Shown here: piece by piece, positions 40,513 to 49,702 of the stretch
Layout: each line of letters starts with the position of its first letter
Numbering within the stretch: the stretch's first letter is position 1
From: Gordonia sp. KTR9
GTDB lineage: Bacteria > Actinomycetota > Actinomycetes > Mycobacteriales > Mycobacteriaceae
Assembly (NCBI RefSeq): GCF_000143885.2
Contig: NC_018582.1
Span: 25,481-89,480, forward strand
Direction of reading: 5' to 3'
Length of the DNA stretch: 64,000 nt
The notes under the pieces: generated by a model
What the model was told of the DNA's origin: nothing
The model's database searches: none
The model's input: the letters and a program-made list of their open reading frames with translations, nothing else
Program-made: the position numbers and the translations under genes

Positions 40513-42534
40513 CTATCGTTCTACGGGTAGCGAGTCGCGGAATGCGGGCTCGTTGCGGATGATGGTTTCGGCGTAGGGGCGGGTCTCGGAGAAGTGCCGC
40601 GGATGTTGGTTGGGGAACCCGCCGGAGGACTGCACCGCACCGGGGCCGGCGTTGTAGCCGGCCAGGTACAGGTCGCGGCGGTCCTTGTTCGGGCCGCTGC
40701 GCTCGTCGACGGCACCCGAGGTGATCCACCCGTCGATCTGCTTGGCGATGTCGCACATGAAGTGGCCCTGGGCCATGATTCCGTCGCCGAGGGAGTACGG
40801 GTCGACACGGCCGTCGCGGTCGTAGTCCTTGCCGTAGGTGGCCCACGTCGAGGGGATGAACTGGCCCGGTCCCATCGCCGCATCCGGGGACACTGCGGTT
40901 GCGCGAAACCCTGTCTCCTGCTTGCCCTGCGAGGCCAACAGTGAGGAGGTGATCTGCGGGCAGATCTTGCCAGCCTCGTTGTACCAGCGCGCCCAGTCCG
41001 CTGGCACTGTCCCGAGCTTGACGTTGCCGCCACCGCCGCCAGGGGTGCCCTCGGGTGCGCAGTCGTCTGATCCGCTACTGCCGCCGGCATCGCCACCGCG
41101 ATCGCGGATCCGGCCGAGGTCTTCGCCGTTGTAGAGCGGGGAACGGTCGACGGTGACGTGCACGTGGTCGAAGTGATTCGCTGTCCAACCGCCGCGGTCG
41201 GGCATGACGTTGCCGGGGCCGCGGGCGGGCTGGTAGTACTGCCGCCAGATGGTGTACTCGACGTGAAAGACGTCTTTGTTGGCCATCACATAGCGCTGGA
41301 TGCGGTTGCCCAGCTCGACGTTCGCCGGGTCGCGGCCGTCGTTGGGGATCATGATGTCGGCGGCGCGGCCATCGGGGTGGTCGCTGAATCCGCCGCCGTC
41401 GGCGCGCCATCCGCCGATTGTTTTCAGTTGCGGGAACCGTTGGGCGACAGCGCGGACCAGTCGCACGGTGTTGGTCTGGAAGTGCGCCTCTGACCCCAGG
41501 CGGGACGCCATTGGCTTGGACACGTCGAGTTCGCCGCTGCTGTCGGTGACCGCGCCGAGGGTCTCCGCCCGCGGTGCACCTGCTGCCGGTGGCGCGGGTG
41601 GTGGTGCGCGGGCGGGTGCGCTGTCGACGAACGTGCCCTCCGGGGCGGGTTTCTTGCTGCGGACCCCGGCCTTTCGGGAGGTCACCGGCCAGGCGTCCCA
41701 GCCCTGTCCCTGCAACGTCTTGTTGGCGATCTCCATCTGCTGACCCGGGGTGGCCTTGTCGGCGGTCGGGGCGTACTTCGCTCCCCCGAACCCGGTCCAG
41801 GTGCTCGCCGAGAACTGCAACCCGCCGTAGTAGCCGTTGCCGGTGTTGATGGCCCAGTTGCCGCCGGATTCGTGTTCGGCGACCTTGTTCCAGTCCGCCA
41901 CCGTCACCACGTCGGAGTCGGTCGCATCGCCGCCGGCCGGTGCTCGTGGCGGAGGGGCGCTGCCCGGTTCGCGGGCGCCTTTGAGCCAGGGCATCGGGTC
42001 GATCGCTCGCTGCCCCCAGCCGCCTTCCCACACCTCGAAATGCAGGTGCGTACCGCCAGGGCCGGGTGGGGAGACTTCGCCGTTGTAGCCGGCACGGGAA
42101 ATCTGCTGTCCCGCGGTCACCTTCTGGCCGGCTTTGACCATGAGGTCCTGGGGGAACATGTGCCCGTAGACCGTGTCGACGCGTTCGCCGTCGATGTTGT
42201 GCGACAGCACAATCCACTGGCCGAACCCGCTGGCCGGACCCGACTTGGACACGCTGCCGTCGAACGCGGCGTAGATCGGCACCCCGGGCTGGGAGCCGAA
42301 GTCCGTTCCCTGGTGCATCGCCCCGCCACGCGGACCGAAACCCGAGGTCACACTGTAGGTGCCCTTTTTCATCGGCATGGTCCGCTGCCCGGGGTTACCC
42401 CCACTGGATTCCGCGCCTGAGCCGGGGGTCTCGCAGTCGGTCACCACGGTGCTGAGCATCGTGACGACAATCAGCGGTATCGCGACGATCAGCGCCAGCG
42501 CTGCGGCCAGACCCCCCTTGGCCCCGTCATTCAT
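40513..42534 (-). CDS. four-domain peptidoglycan hydrolase of the transfer system
   Basis: 673 residues. N-terminal membrane anchor (10-32). Domain 1, M23 endopeptidase: 'HQGTDFG' (His74, Asp78) and 'HLHFE' (163-167). Domain 2, Rpf-like transglycosylase: 'WNKVAEHESGGNW' (Glu222) and 'YYGGLQFSASTW'. Domain 3, peptidase/binding region with 'FSDHPDGRAADIMIP' and 'HFDHVHV' zinc-type motifs. Domain 4, SLT lytic transglycosylase: 'GKQETGFRATAVSPDAAMGPGQFIPSTW' pattern (Glu540). It combines the VirB1/TraG-like wall-opening activities in one chain. Confidence 0.9.
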   Translation of the reverse strand: MNDGAKGGLAAALALIVAIPLIVVTMLSTVVTDCETPGSGAESSGGNPGQRTMPMKKGTYSVTSGFGPRGGAMHQGTDFGSQPGVPIYAAFDGSVSKSGPASGFGQWIVLSHNIDGERVDTVYGHMFPQDLMVKAGQKVTAGQQISRAGYNGEVSPPGPGGTHLHFEVWEGGWGQRAIDPMPWLKGAREPGSAPPPRAPAGGDATDSDVVTVADWNKVAEHESGGNWAINTGNGYYGGLQFSASTWTGFGGAKYAPTADKATPGQQMEIANKTLQGQGWDAWPVTSRKAGVRSKKPAPEGTFVDSAPARAPPPAPPAAGAPRAETLGAVTDSSGELDVSKPMASRLGSEAHFQTNTVRLVRAVAQRFPQLKTIGGWRADGGGFSDHPDGRAADIMIPNDGRDPANVELGNRIQRYVMANKDVFHVEYTIWRQYYQPARGPGNVMPDRGGWTANHFDHVHVTVDRSPLYNGEDLGRIRDRGGDAGGSSGSDDCAPEGTPGGGGGNVKLGTVPADWARWYNEAGKICPQITSSLLASQGKQETGFRATAVSPDAAMGPGQFIPSTWATYGKDYDRDGRVDPYSLGDGIMAQGHFMCDIAKQIDGWITSGAVDERSGPNKDRRDLYLAGYNAGPGAVQSSGGFPNQHPRHFSETRPYAETIIRNEPAFRDSLPVER

Positions 42535-42842
42535 GGCCGCGCCCGGTCCTTGAGCGCCGCGATAAGATCGGCGTTGAGCTGGGTCAAGGCGCGCAACTGC
42601 TCACGCGCCGCGGCCAGCTCCAGATTGCTGCCGGCCTGCGGTACGGCCTCTTCGTCAGCGACAGCCTTCTGATACCAGTTTTTGATGGTGTTCGGGTGCA
42701 CCGAGAACTGTTGAGAGACTTCGGTGCACGCCGCCCACAGTGACCGCGCATGCGGCAGGACTTCCCGCACTGCGGCCACGGCCAGTTCCCGAATCTCGGG
42801 GTCGATCCAGCCGTAGCGGCGATCGAACTCCGGGGTGCTCAT
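42531..42842 (-). CDS. HTH protein embedded in the transfer operon
   Basis: 103 residues. 'SLWAACTEVSQQFSVHPNTIKNWYQKAV' is a helix-turn-helix like that of IS3-type OrfA, followed by a leucine-rich helix ('LELAAAREQLRALTQLNADLIAAL') like a zipper. No other transposase parts are nearby, and it is translationally coupled on both sides (4-nt overlaps), so it is probably an operon regulator or DNA-binding accessory and not an IS remnant. Confidence 0.7.
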   Translation of the reverse strand: MSTPEFDRRYGWIDPEIRELAVAAVREVLPHARSLWAACTEVSQQFSVHPNTIKNWYQKAVADEEAVPQAGSNLELAAAREQLRALTQLNADLIAALKDRARP

Positions 42843-44689
42843 GCCGCATCACCGGATCGGGTGGTCACGCCGGTGAACCGGCCGCTGGTGTTGTGCACGC
42901 CGCCGTCGGCTTCGATTGGGGTGAAGTTCAGCCGGAACGGGGTACCGGGCCGCTCGTCCTCACCACTCTTGAGCAGGAACACACCCTGACCGTGCGGACG
43001 TGGGCGGTCGGCTGAGGTCGTCGAGGCGTCATCCCCGGCCCGCATGCGGGCACGCAGCTTGCGCAGCACCGACTCCGACGGCGGCGGTGTGGACGCCGCG
43101 GAGGTGACCAAGGCCCGTTCGGCGGCGTTGAAGTGGGTGACCGTGGAGAGCCGGTCGAGTTCTTCGGTGCCGACCGGTCCGATGAACTTCAGTCGCGCCT
43201 TCTCGAGGAACCCGATCGCCTTGTTCGCATCCGCCTGAGACTCGAACGCCGACAGGTCGGCCACCGAGTGGGTGATCATGATCAGCGACACCGCATCCGA
43301 GCGGTTCAAACGCACGAGCGCGTCGACGCGGTCGACGATCCCGGCGCCAGAGCCGATGACCTGCCACAGCTCGTCGATGATGACCTGGAAGGTGCGTCGC
43401 GGACCCAACCCGGCGTCGGCGAGGACGTGGGCGGCCTCGACCGCGCCGAACCCGTCCGACCAGCACACCAGCAGCAGAGCCGCCTTGAGTTTCTTGTCGC
43501 CCTTGGGAACCCGCGACACATCGACACACACCGCCGGGGCGTTGACGTCGATCGGCTCGGTGGTGTGGCCGTTGAGGACCCGGCCCAACCGCCCGCGCAC
43601 CAACGCCCGCAACGACCGCAGCAGGTTCGCCGTCGCCGCGACATATGCCTCAGGTGTCTCGACCGCGGCGTCCTCGAACAGGCTGTCCGATCCGGCCTTG
43701 ACCACGGCGTAGAGGTCTTCGAGGATCGGCGGGTTCGCGCCGGTGAATCCCTTCCCCTGCTGCTTGACCGGGGTATAGAGGATGTCCAGCGCCGAGCCCA
43801 GCAGGGTGTCTTCGAAGTCCTCGACCGCGCGGCCGCGGTTGATCTCCACCAGACCGGCCACGGTGGCGACCTGCCGCGACCGCAGGTCCGCACTCACCTG
43901 GGTGATCTGCTCGCGCAGCTTCTCCAGGCCACGCCGACTGGCCTGTGGATCGGCCTCCATCGCCGCGGCCCGCTCGCGCAGCTGGTCCAGGACCTCGCCG
44001 AGCGCTCCGGCGCCGAGCGGGTTGATCTGTTGATGCCCGTAGCCGCCGGTGATGACCTGGCCGCCGTTGGCGCGGGTCAGGTCGGCGTAGTCGGGTTTGA
44101 TGTCGCCGAGGAACAACGAGGTGTGGCCTTGGGCCATGTTGCCCTCCGCCAGGCGCCGCACCAGCGAGGATTTTCCGAACCCGTTGAGCGCCAGCACGAA
44201 CGCGATCGGGGCGGTGATCAGTCCAGCGAGGAACCAGGTCAGCGGATCGCAGCCGAAGTCCTGTCCGGTCTGCAAGTGCGCGCCCAGCGGTGTGCCCAGC
44301 AGCGGCGAGGACGCGCCGATGGAGAACGGCCAGAACCCGCCGGCCACCTGCGCACTGGTCGCGCGCCACTCCGGCATCCGCAACACGATCGACGTGCGGC
44401 CGCCGCCGGGCTTCGCCGTTCCCCGGTGCCCGGGGTCGGGGCTTTCGATGTCGAACCCGCCCTGCTCGACCACACGGGTGATCGCCCGGGCGCGCCGCCG
44501 ATTCTCTGCGGCCAGACGGCGCCGAGCACCCCGACCGGCAAACCCGGTCTTACTCGCCGCATCTTCTTTCAGCGCCTCATAGCGGCTGGCGGTCATGACG
44601 ACCACACCGCCGATGCGCACCGAGTCAGGAATCTCGCACGTCTCGACGCGTGCGGTGTTGGGCCGACGTGAGGTCAACAGAGTTGTCAT
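42839..44689 (-). CDS. VirB4-like conjugation ATPase
   Basis: 616 residues. 'GTPLGAHLQTGQDFGCDPLTWFLAGLITAP' then Walker A 'ALNGFGKSS' (167-175), 'HTSLFLGDIKPDYADLTRANGG', Walker B 'FQVIIDELWQVIGSG', and 'SLIMITHSVADLSAFES'. This is the actinobacterial form of the VirB4/TraC channel motor, with the N-terminal VirB4 part supplied by the separate SCO6880-like protein upstream. Confidence 0.88.
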   Translation of the reverse strand: MTTLLTSRRPNTARVETCEIPDSVRIGGVVVMTASRYEALKEDAASKTGFAGRGARRRLAAENRRRARAITRVVEQGGFDIESPDPGHRGTAKPGGGRTSIVLRMPEWRATSAQVAGGFWPFSIGASSPLLGTPLGAHLQTGQDFGCDPLTWFLAGLITAPIAFVLALNGFGKSSLVRRLAEGNMAQGHTSLFLGDIKPDYADLTRANGGQVITGGYGHQQINPLGAGALGEVLDQLRERAAAMEADPQASRRGLEKLREQITQVSADLRSRQVATVAGLVEINRGRAVEDFEDTLLGSALDILYTPVKQQGKGFTGANPPILEDLYAVVKAGSDSLFEDAAVETPEAYVAATANLLRSLRALVRGRLGRVLNGHTTEPIDVNAPAVCVDVSRVPKGDKKLKAALLLVCWSDGFGAVEAAHVLADAGLGPRRTFQVIIDELWQVIGSGAGIVDRVDALVRLNRSDAVSLIMITHSVADLSAFESQADANKAIGFLEKARLKFIGPVGTEELDRLSTVTHFNAAERALVTSAASTPPPSESVLRKLRARMRAGDDASTTSADRPRPHGQGVFLLKSGEDERPGTPFRLNFTPIEADGGVHNTSGRFTGVTTRSGDAA

Positions 44690-44710
44690 GGTTGTCCGTC
44701 TCCCCGGGGC

Positions 44711-46201
44711 TCAGGCGCTCAGGCGCTTGTTGACCGTGGCGTATTCGGGCAGCAGAATGCCCAGGCCCAGCGACCCGGCGAATGCCGAGTCCTGCCCGCC
44801 GTAGACCCGCTGCACTCCTATCCGGGCCGCTGAGGTCATGCCTTCGAGTTCGGCGGCCAGCTGCGGGTGATCGGCGTCGCGCGGGGCTGTCAGGGTGATC
44901 AGCATGCCGAACCGGGTCAGCCCGGCGCCGCGGTGCTGTTCGACCCGCGCCGCGCGGGTGTTGTCCACGCGGATCGACGCCGCGGCCGAGCCGATACCGG
45001 TCTTTGCCTGTTCGGCGGACAGGGCGTTCTTGAAGTCGGTGTCGACGAGTTTGACCGCTTCGGCTTCGTTGTGGATGCGGTACACGATGGCCACCCGTTT
45101 GCGCGGAATGTCCATCCGCGGCACCAGCAGCGGCCGCAACGCCTCGTGGGTGACCGTGCCGGCCGGGGCCTCGGCCATCTCCCAGGTCACCGATCGGTAG
45201 CCGTTGTGCACGTAGTGGTCCCACTCAGCTTTCGCACCGGCACACCCGGTGCGGTCCCACCGCAACTCGTCCTGCTCGTCGCGGGAGAGCATCGTCTCCA
45301 GCTCGCGGTCGAGCTCCGGACGAAACGCGCGGGTGGCCACCGCGCACAATTCGCCAGCGCTCATCGGTGTGGCATCCAGGCCCGCGGCCGCGGCCCGACC
45401 CACGATCGTCGACAGCAGACGGCCGATCGCCGCACCCTGATCGGCGACCTCGTTGCTGTCGGCTTCGCGCTGCCGCCGGAAGGTGATCGACACCCGCACC
45501 TCGTTGCGGACTTTCGCCGACATCCGGTACAGCGCCGTCTGCGCCATCACCTCGCGGGAGAACTCCGGCCCCTCCTTCGAGGTGATCGCCCGCACCTCGG
45601 CGGCAATACGAGTCCCGTTGTCGGGCAGTGTTTCCACCACGACCATGGCCCCGGCCACGTTGTGGGTCTTGCCCAGTCCGGACAGGAAGTCGTCCCAGCC
45701 GCGTACCCAGTTGTTGATCTGGGATTGCTCGACGAGTTCCTGACCTTGGGGCTGGGTCGAGAGCACCACCGTGTAGTGGTCCTTCGCGCGGGCATGGATC
45801 AGGCCGAACCGGTGGCCCGAACTCAGCTCGTACTCATACAACCGGGTATCCCCGGCGATACCGGGCATCTGGCACCGCCCGGGTACCACCCCGAACACGC
45901 CGCCGCGGAACGTGGTGTGCCCCTTGCGCTTGGCGCTCCAGAACGCAAACCTCACGATCATCAACTCCCAACCAGTACGGCCGCGGCGTTTCTGCACCAG
46001 CGGCACCAACACAACTGCGCCGGCAAACAACACGACGCCGGTCACCGGCAGCGACCGGAAGACCATGAACTGCAATACCGCGACGATCAGCACGCCACCA
46101 GCGAACAACGTGGCGCCCCAGGACATCCCGAACAGACCGGGTGACTGCGGCTTCTCCCACCGCCCATACAGCAGAACGTCGTTCGCCCCCGGCGCGCTCA
46201 T
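44711..46201 (-). CDS. SCO6880-family type IV secretion protein
   Basis: 496 residues. Two membrane helices near the N-terminus (about 28-68, PrgI/VirB3-like), then a cytosolic α/β domain ('GHRFGLIHARAKDHYTVVLSTQPQGQELV') resembling the N-terminal half of VirB4. In actinobacterial systems it pairs with the VirB4 ATPase at the channel base. Start overlaps the stop of a 16-codon ORF (ATGA). Confidence 0.85.
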   Translation of the reverse strand: MSAPGANDVLLYGRWEKPQSPGLFGMSWGATLFAGGVLIVAVLQFMVFRSLPVTGVVLFAGAVVLVPLVQKRRGRTGWELMIVRFAFWSAKRKGHTTFRGGVFGVVPGRCQMPGIAGDTRLYEYELSSGHRFGLIHARAKDHYTVVLSTQPQGQELVEQSQINNWVRGWDDFLSGLGKTHNVAGAMVVVETLPDNGTRIAAEVRAITSKEGPEFSREVMAQTALYRMSAKVRNEVRVSITFRRQREADSNEVADQGAAIGRLLSTIVGRAAAAGLDATPMSAGELCAVATRAFRPELDRELETMLSRDEQDELRWDRTGCAGAKAEWDHYVHNGYRSVTWEMAEAPAGTVTHEALRPLLVPRMDIPRKRVAIVYRIHNEAEAVKLVDTDFKNALSAEQAKTGIGSAAASIRVDNTRAARVEQHRGAGLTRFGMLITLTAPRDADHPQLAAELEGMTSAARIGVQRVYGGQDSAFAGSLGLGILLPEYATVNKRLSA

Positions 46202-46248
46202 CGCTCGTCACCACCGGTGTTGTGGGAGTGGGCGGTGTTAGTGGTCAT
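46198..46248 (-). CDS. 16-aa coupling ORF between VirB6-like and SCO6880-like genes
   Basis: ATG at 46248 lies 8 nt after a strong AAGGAGG and overlaps the stop of the VirB6-like gene (ATGA); its own TGA overlaps the ATG of the SCO6880-like gene (ATGA). It encodes MTTNTAHSHNTGGDER. The SCO6880-like gene has no ribosome site of its own at normal distance, so this short ORF probably relays ribosomes. The peptide itself may have no function. Confidence 0.5.
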   Translation of the reverse strand: MTTNTAHSHNTGGDER

Positions 46249-47789
46249 CGGTATTGGCCTCCTTCGCTGACCAGGGATGACGACTCGTAGTTGTCGTCGA
46301 AGAGTTGTTCCGATGCGCTCATGACTGAGGACGCGACGTCACCGATCCCGGCCGATCCGGTGCCGCTGTTGCTTGCGCCGCCCCCGGATGAGCTGGCGGA
46401 TTGGGGTCCGGTGCCCGCACCCGCTGCGGTGCTGGCGTCACCGGCGGCGCCTGAGCCCGTGCCCCCGCCGTGTCGGCCTACGTGCCCGGAGGAGCCGGTG
46501 CCGCCGCGGCCGCTGCCCGATCCCCCGCCGCCGGAACCTGAGGGTCCGCCGGATGATCCGGTGCCCCCGGACAATCCGCCGGAACTGGGGCCGGTGGGTC
46601 CGCCCATGGAACCCATCGACGCCCCGGACATGGATGCGGTTGACCCGCCCGCTGCCGATCCGGCGCCGGCCGCACCGGATGCGCCGCCGGTGGCGACCAT
46701 GGTTCCCGCCGCGGTGACCGCGCCGGCAGCCATCATCCCGGCCTGCAAACCCGACCCGCCCGACATCGCCGCGCCGGCCGAGATGAGTTTGGTGAGCATC
46801 GGCAGGACCAGCACAGTCAGCGACAGCAGGATCAAGCCCATCAACGCCATTTGGGCGTCTTTGAGCGAGGCGACGTTGTGGCCGCCGAGTTTGAACGCCA
46901 CCCAATACACCAGCGCGGCTACGGGTTTCCACAACAGCAGCGCGATAGTCCACTGGATGAGGCGGGAGAACGCCATCTTGCCGATGGTGGTTCCGCCAAA
47001 GCTGCCGACCACTGGGACCATCGCGACGACCACAGCGAGCATCGCCTGGCGCCCGATGAGGAGCACCGCCTGCAAGATGCCGCCGAGGATGCCGCACACC
47101 GCGACAATCAGGATCAGCCCCGATCCCAGGGTGAGGAGATTCGCCGCACCGAGGTTGGTGATGAGGTTTTCGTTGTCCTTGGTGCCTTGCTCGAGGAGCC
47201 AGTTCGACAGGGCATCGCTACTGGCGGTGCACGCGGTGAGGACCCCGCCGAACATCCACGCCCCGAATACCGTTTTCGCCAGGCCCATGAACGATTCCTG
47301 CGCTTCGTTCATCACTGCCTGCCGACGGGCCATGACCAGCCGCCACGATCCGATCAGGATCGACAGGGCCAGCCCGTAGAGCTGGATTTGCACGGTGGCC
47401 TTCTGGATTTCCTGGATGACCGAGTCCGAGGCGTATTGCGGGGTGGGGAGTTTGATGAACCACGCCAAGGTGAGTTGGAGGATCTTCACCCAGCCCTGGG
47501 CCATGGACTTGACCATTGATTTGAAGCCCTCACCGGCGGCGTCTTTGACCGCCCCGGTGGCCGATTTGACGCCCGCGCAGGCCAGCGGTCCGGTCAGCAA
47601 TCCGATCGGACTGGACGCGCATTCTTTGATGTTGTCGACCACGCCGGGGGCGGCGGCGGCGGCCGGAATCATCTGCGCGCCTGGGTCCTCGGCAGCGCTG
47701 CCGCCGAACGGCACCCGCAGCACGAGCACAGTCGCGAGGACGAACGTGATGAGCAGGCGTCGTGGCCAGATGGTGTGGGTCAGAACCAT
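46245..47789 (-). CDS. VirB6/TrbL-like polytopic channel protein
   Basis: 514 residues from the ATG at 47789. Signal/first helix, then a soluble part with three Cys, and about six membrane helices (150-390), including 'GILGGILQAVLLIGRQAMLAVVVAMVPVVGS' and 'FSRLIQWTIALLLWKPVAALVYWVAFKLGG', typical of TrbL/VirB6-type proteins. The C-terminal ~130 residues are Gly/Ser-rich and disordered. Start lies within the end of the 280-aa gene. Confidence 0.85.
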   Translation of the reverse strand: MVLTHTIWPRRLLITFVLATVLVLRVPFGGSAAEDPGAQMIPAAAAAPGVVDNIKECASSPIGLLTGPLACAGVKSATGAVKDAAGEGFKSMVKSMAQGWVKILQLTLAWFIKLPTPQYASDSVIQEIQKATVQIQLYGLALSILIGSWRLVMARRQAVMNEAQESFMGLAKTVFGAWMFGGVLTACTASSDALSNWLLEQGTKDNENLITNLGAANLLTLGSGLILIVAVCGILGGILQAVLLIGRQAMLAVVVAMVPVVGSFGGTTIGKMAFSRLIQWTIALLLWKPVAALVYWVAFKLGGHNVASLKDAQMALMGLILLSLTVLVLPMLTKLISAGAAMSGGSGLQAGMMAAGAVTAAGTMVATGGASGAAGAGSAAGGSTASMSGASMGSMGGPTGPSSGGLSGGTGSSGGPSGSGGGGSGSGRGGTGSSGHVGRHGGGTGSGAAGDASTAAGAGTGPQSASSSGGGASNSGTGSAGIGDVASSVMSASEQLFDDNYESSSLVSEGGQYR

Positions 47790-48622
47790 GTCGACCACGC
47801 CGGGTTGTCGATGTACTCCATGAGGCCCTGGTCGGTGGAAAGCATCTGCTCGGTGATGCGCAGTTTCCATCGGCCGTCGTCCCACACGACCGGCATGTAA
47901 CCGCCGCCGTAGACGGTGCCGTTGGTCGTCGGGAATTCTTCGGGGGCCGGGAACGGTCCGAAGGCCCACCGGATGGAGGCGGCGTTCTCGGTGTAGCGGT
48001 CCGGGGAGATCTGCACCGCGGCCGGCATCGTCTGGTACTGCGGGTCATTGGTGACCGCGAGGAGCTGCCGTTTGAGGTCGGCTGGACCGACCACGGAGCT
48101 GTCCACCACCGCCTGACGGACGTTCTGTGGGCCGAAGGTGGCGCGGAGCAGGATTTGCAAGCTTGCCAGCGCCGCGCCTTGGGGGGTGCGGCTGAATCCT
48201 GAGGGCACGCCGTCGGCGGTGATGGCGGTCGGTCCGTCGCTGGTGCTGAACGGCATCGGCACCCCGTAGACCTTCTGCCACTCCAAGCCCTGCGGTGCAC
48301 GGAGCGGGCTGGTCAGCTGTGCCGGTGAGGTTTTCGCGTCCTGGTCGAGGACGTGGCCGTTCGGGTCGGCCGGGATACGCATCCCGCGGCCCAGCACGTC
48401 GACGTCGTTGCCGATGTAATCCTGGCCGGGATCGGTGCTTGGCGACGGTGTGCTGATGGGAGGTGGTGGTGGCGGCGGTGCCGCGTCGTCTGAGTCGTCC
48501 AGGCGGGAACCGGCGTAACCGACCGCTGCCACGATCGCCACCCCGACCACCGCGAGAGTGATCCACACGAAAGGCCGGTTCCACCGACGGCCGGTGCCAG
48601 CGTCAGCGCCGTTGGTGGTCAT
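47780..48622 (-). CDS. bitopic VirB8-like conjugation protein
   Basis: 280 residues: cytosolic start, one membrane helix (18-38), a Pro-rich linker (48-65), then an extracytoplasmic α+β domain ('GAALASLQILLRATFG', 'YMPVVWDDGRWKLRITEQ') with the layout of VirB8/TcpC NTF2-like domains. Overlaps neighbours at both ends. Confidence 0.7.
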   Translation of the reverse strand: MTTNGADAGTGRRWNRPFVWITLAVVGVAIVAAVGYAGSRLDDSDDAAPPPPPPPISTPSPSTDPGQDYIGNDVDVLGRGMRIPADPNGHVLDQDAKTSPAQLTSPLRAPQGLEWQKVYGVPMPFSTSDGPTAITADGVPSGFSRTPQGAALASLQILLRATFGPQNVRQAVVDSSVVGPADLKRQLLAVTNDPQYQTMPAAVQISPDRYTENAASIRWAFGPFPAPEEFPTTNGTVYGGGYMPVVWDDGRWKLRITEQMLSTDQGLMEYIDNPAWSTWF

Positions 48623-49038
48623 GCCCGCTCACTCCCTGCGGCGGTGCGTTCGGCAGGCACCGCGTAGAAGCTCACGGTGAGTGCGCAGATCGAGAGAACG
48701 AGCGCGGTCAGGGTCAACCCGGTCCAGCCGATCACCGCCAGGCCGATCCCCGCCGCCACCAGCGCCGGCGCGGACAGCAGTGCTATGCCGGTGCTCGACC
48801 ACCGGGGAGCGGGGTGGCCGTGCCGGTCCATCATCGAGGCCACCGCCGCGCCAATGAACCCCACAGTGACCGCACCCATACCGATCAGACCGAAGATCAG
48901 GCCGAGAGAGCCATCGCCTGCCCACAGCGCGGCCTGGTTGAACACGCCGCCGAACAGGCCCAGGCACGCGCTGACGGTCAGCGTCCTGCGCAGGGCTCGT
49001 GGAATGGGATAGAGCGTCAGTCCGAGGACGGAAGTCAT
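48619..49038 (-). CDS. four-helix membrane protein of the transfer operon
   Basis: 139 residues with about four hydrophobic segments (18-38, 44-70, 84-104, 106-126) and a short basic loop 'MDRHGHPAPRW'. ATG start, overlaps the next gene by 4 nt. Likely a channel accessory; no family recognised. Confidence 0.65.
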   Translation of the reverse strand: MTSVLGLTLYPIPRALRRTLTVSACLGLFGGVFNQAALWAGDGSLGLIFGLIGMGAVTVGFIGAAVASMMDRHGHPAPRWSSTGIALLSAPALVAAGIGLAVIGWTGLTLTALVLSICALTVSFYAVPAERTAAGSERA

Positions 49039-49076
49039 GTGCTGGCTCCTTCTGCGGTGCAGCGATCTTCAGTGGG

Positions 49077-49694
49077 TTAGGAGGGGTTGGGGAGGTCGAT
49101 CATGTCCGCGGGTGCGGCGTCGATGGCCTGAACCCGTGAGGTGGTGCTGTCGGTGGGCGGTAGTTCGAGGAGCCAGTCACCGGCCGCCGACCAGCGCACG
49201 GTGGATGTGGTGCGCGTCAGCGACTGGTCGGGTTGGCGGGTGATGATGCCGACCGTCGCGGCCTGCGGGGTGTAGGCGTCGATGGTGTAGCCCTCGACCA
49301 CCGGTGCCTTGTCGTCGTCGACCGGGCCGGTGATGGAGATGCGCACTCGGTTGATCGACCACTGGTCGCGTGCCGGGGATGGGGCGACGAGTGTGCCCAC
49401 CACTGATGGCCACGCCTGGTCGTTGGCGATCGACATGCGGATGGTCGCCGAGATCGCGGCCAGCGCCGCTCCCGCTCCGGTGTGGTCGAAACCGGTGGGA
49501 GCCGACCCGTAGCAGTCCTTCGGTCCTTGATCCGCGCACGGCACCTTCACTCCGCCGAACGTCGTCCACGTCACCTCGGTGGGCGGTGCGGTTGGTGGCG
49601 GCGTCGTCGCCGAGGACTGTGCCGCCGGACCGTCCTCGCCCCCACAGCCGGTGAGCGCCGTCGCCACGACGACCAGCGGGGCGAGGCTCAGCAT
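49077..49694 (-). CDS. conjugation lipoprotein, 205 aa
   Basis: From the ATG at 49694, which overlaps the stop region of the 82-aa gene. Lipobox 'LTGC' (Cys about 17), Thr/Pro linker, and a domain with a Cys pair ('VKVPCADQGPKDCYGS') and β-strands ('RVRISITGPVDDD', 'STVRWSAAGDWLLEL'). Longer in-frame reading to 50150 is antisense-like. Second lipoprotein of the operon, possible VirB7/VirB8-type partner. Confidence 0.7.
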   Translation of the reverse strand: MLSLAPLVVVATALTGCGGEDGPAAQSSATTPPPTAPPTEVTWTTFGGVKVPCADQGPKDCYGSAPTGFDHTGAGAALAAISATIRMSIANDQAWPSVVGTLVAPSPARDQWSINRVRISITGPVDDDKAPVVEGYTIDAYTPQAATVGIITRQPDQSLTRTTSTVRWSAAGDWLLELPPTDSTTSRVQAIDAAPADMIDLPNPS

Positions 49695-49702
49695 GCCGCG
49701 GG

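Noticed and set aside
42531..42842. IS3-type orfA remnant
   Set aside because: HTH resembles OrfA, but there is no orfB, no terminal repeats, and it is translationally coupled within the transfer operon.
43133..44671. 512-codon open frame antisense to the VirB4-like gene
   Set aside because: Arg/Gln/Val-rich shadow with no motif, while the minus strand has clear Walker motifs.
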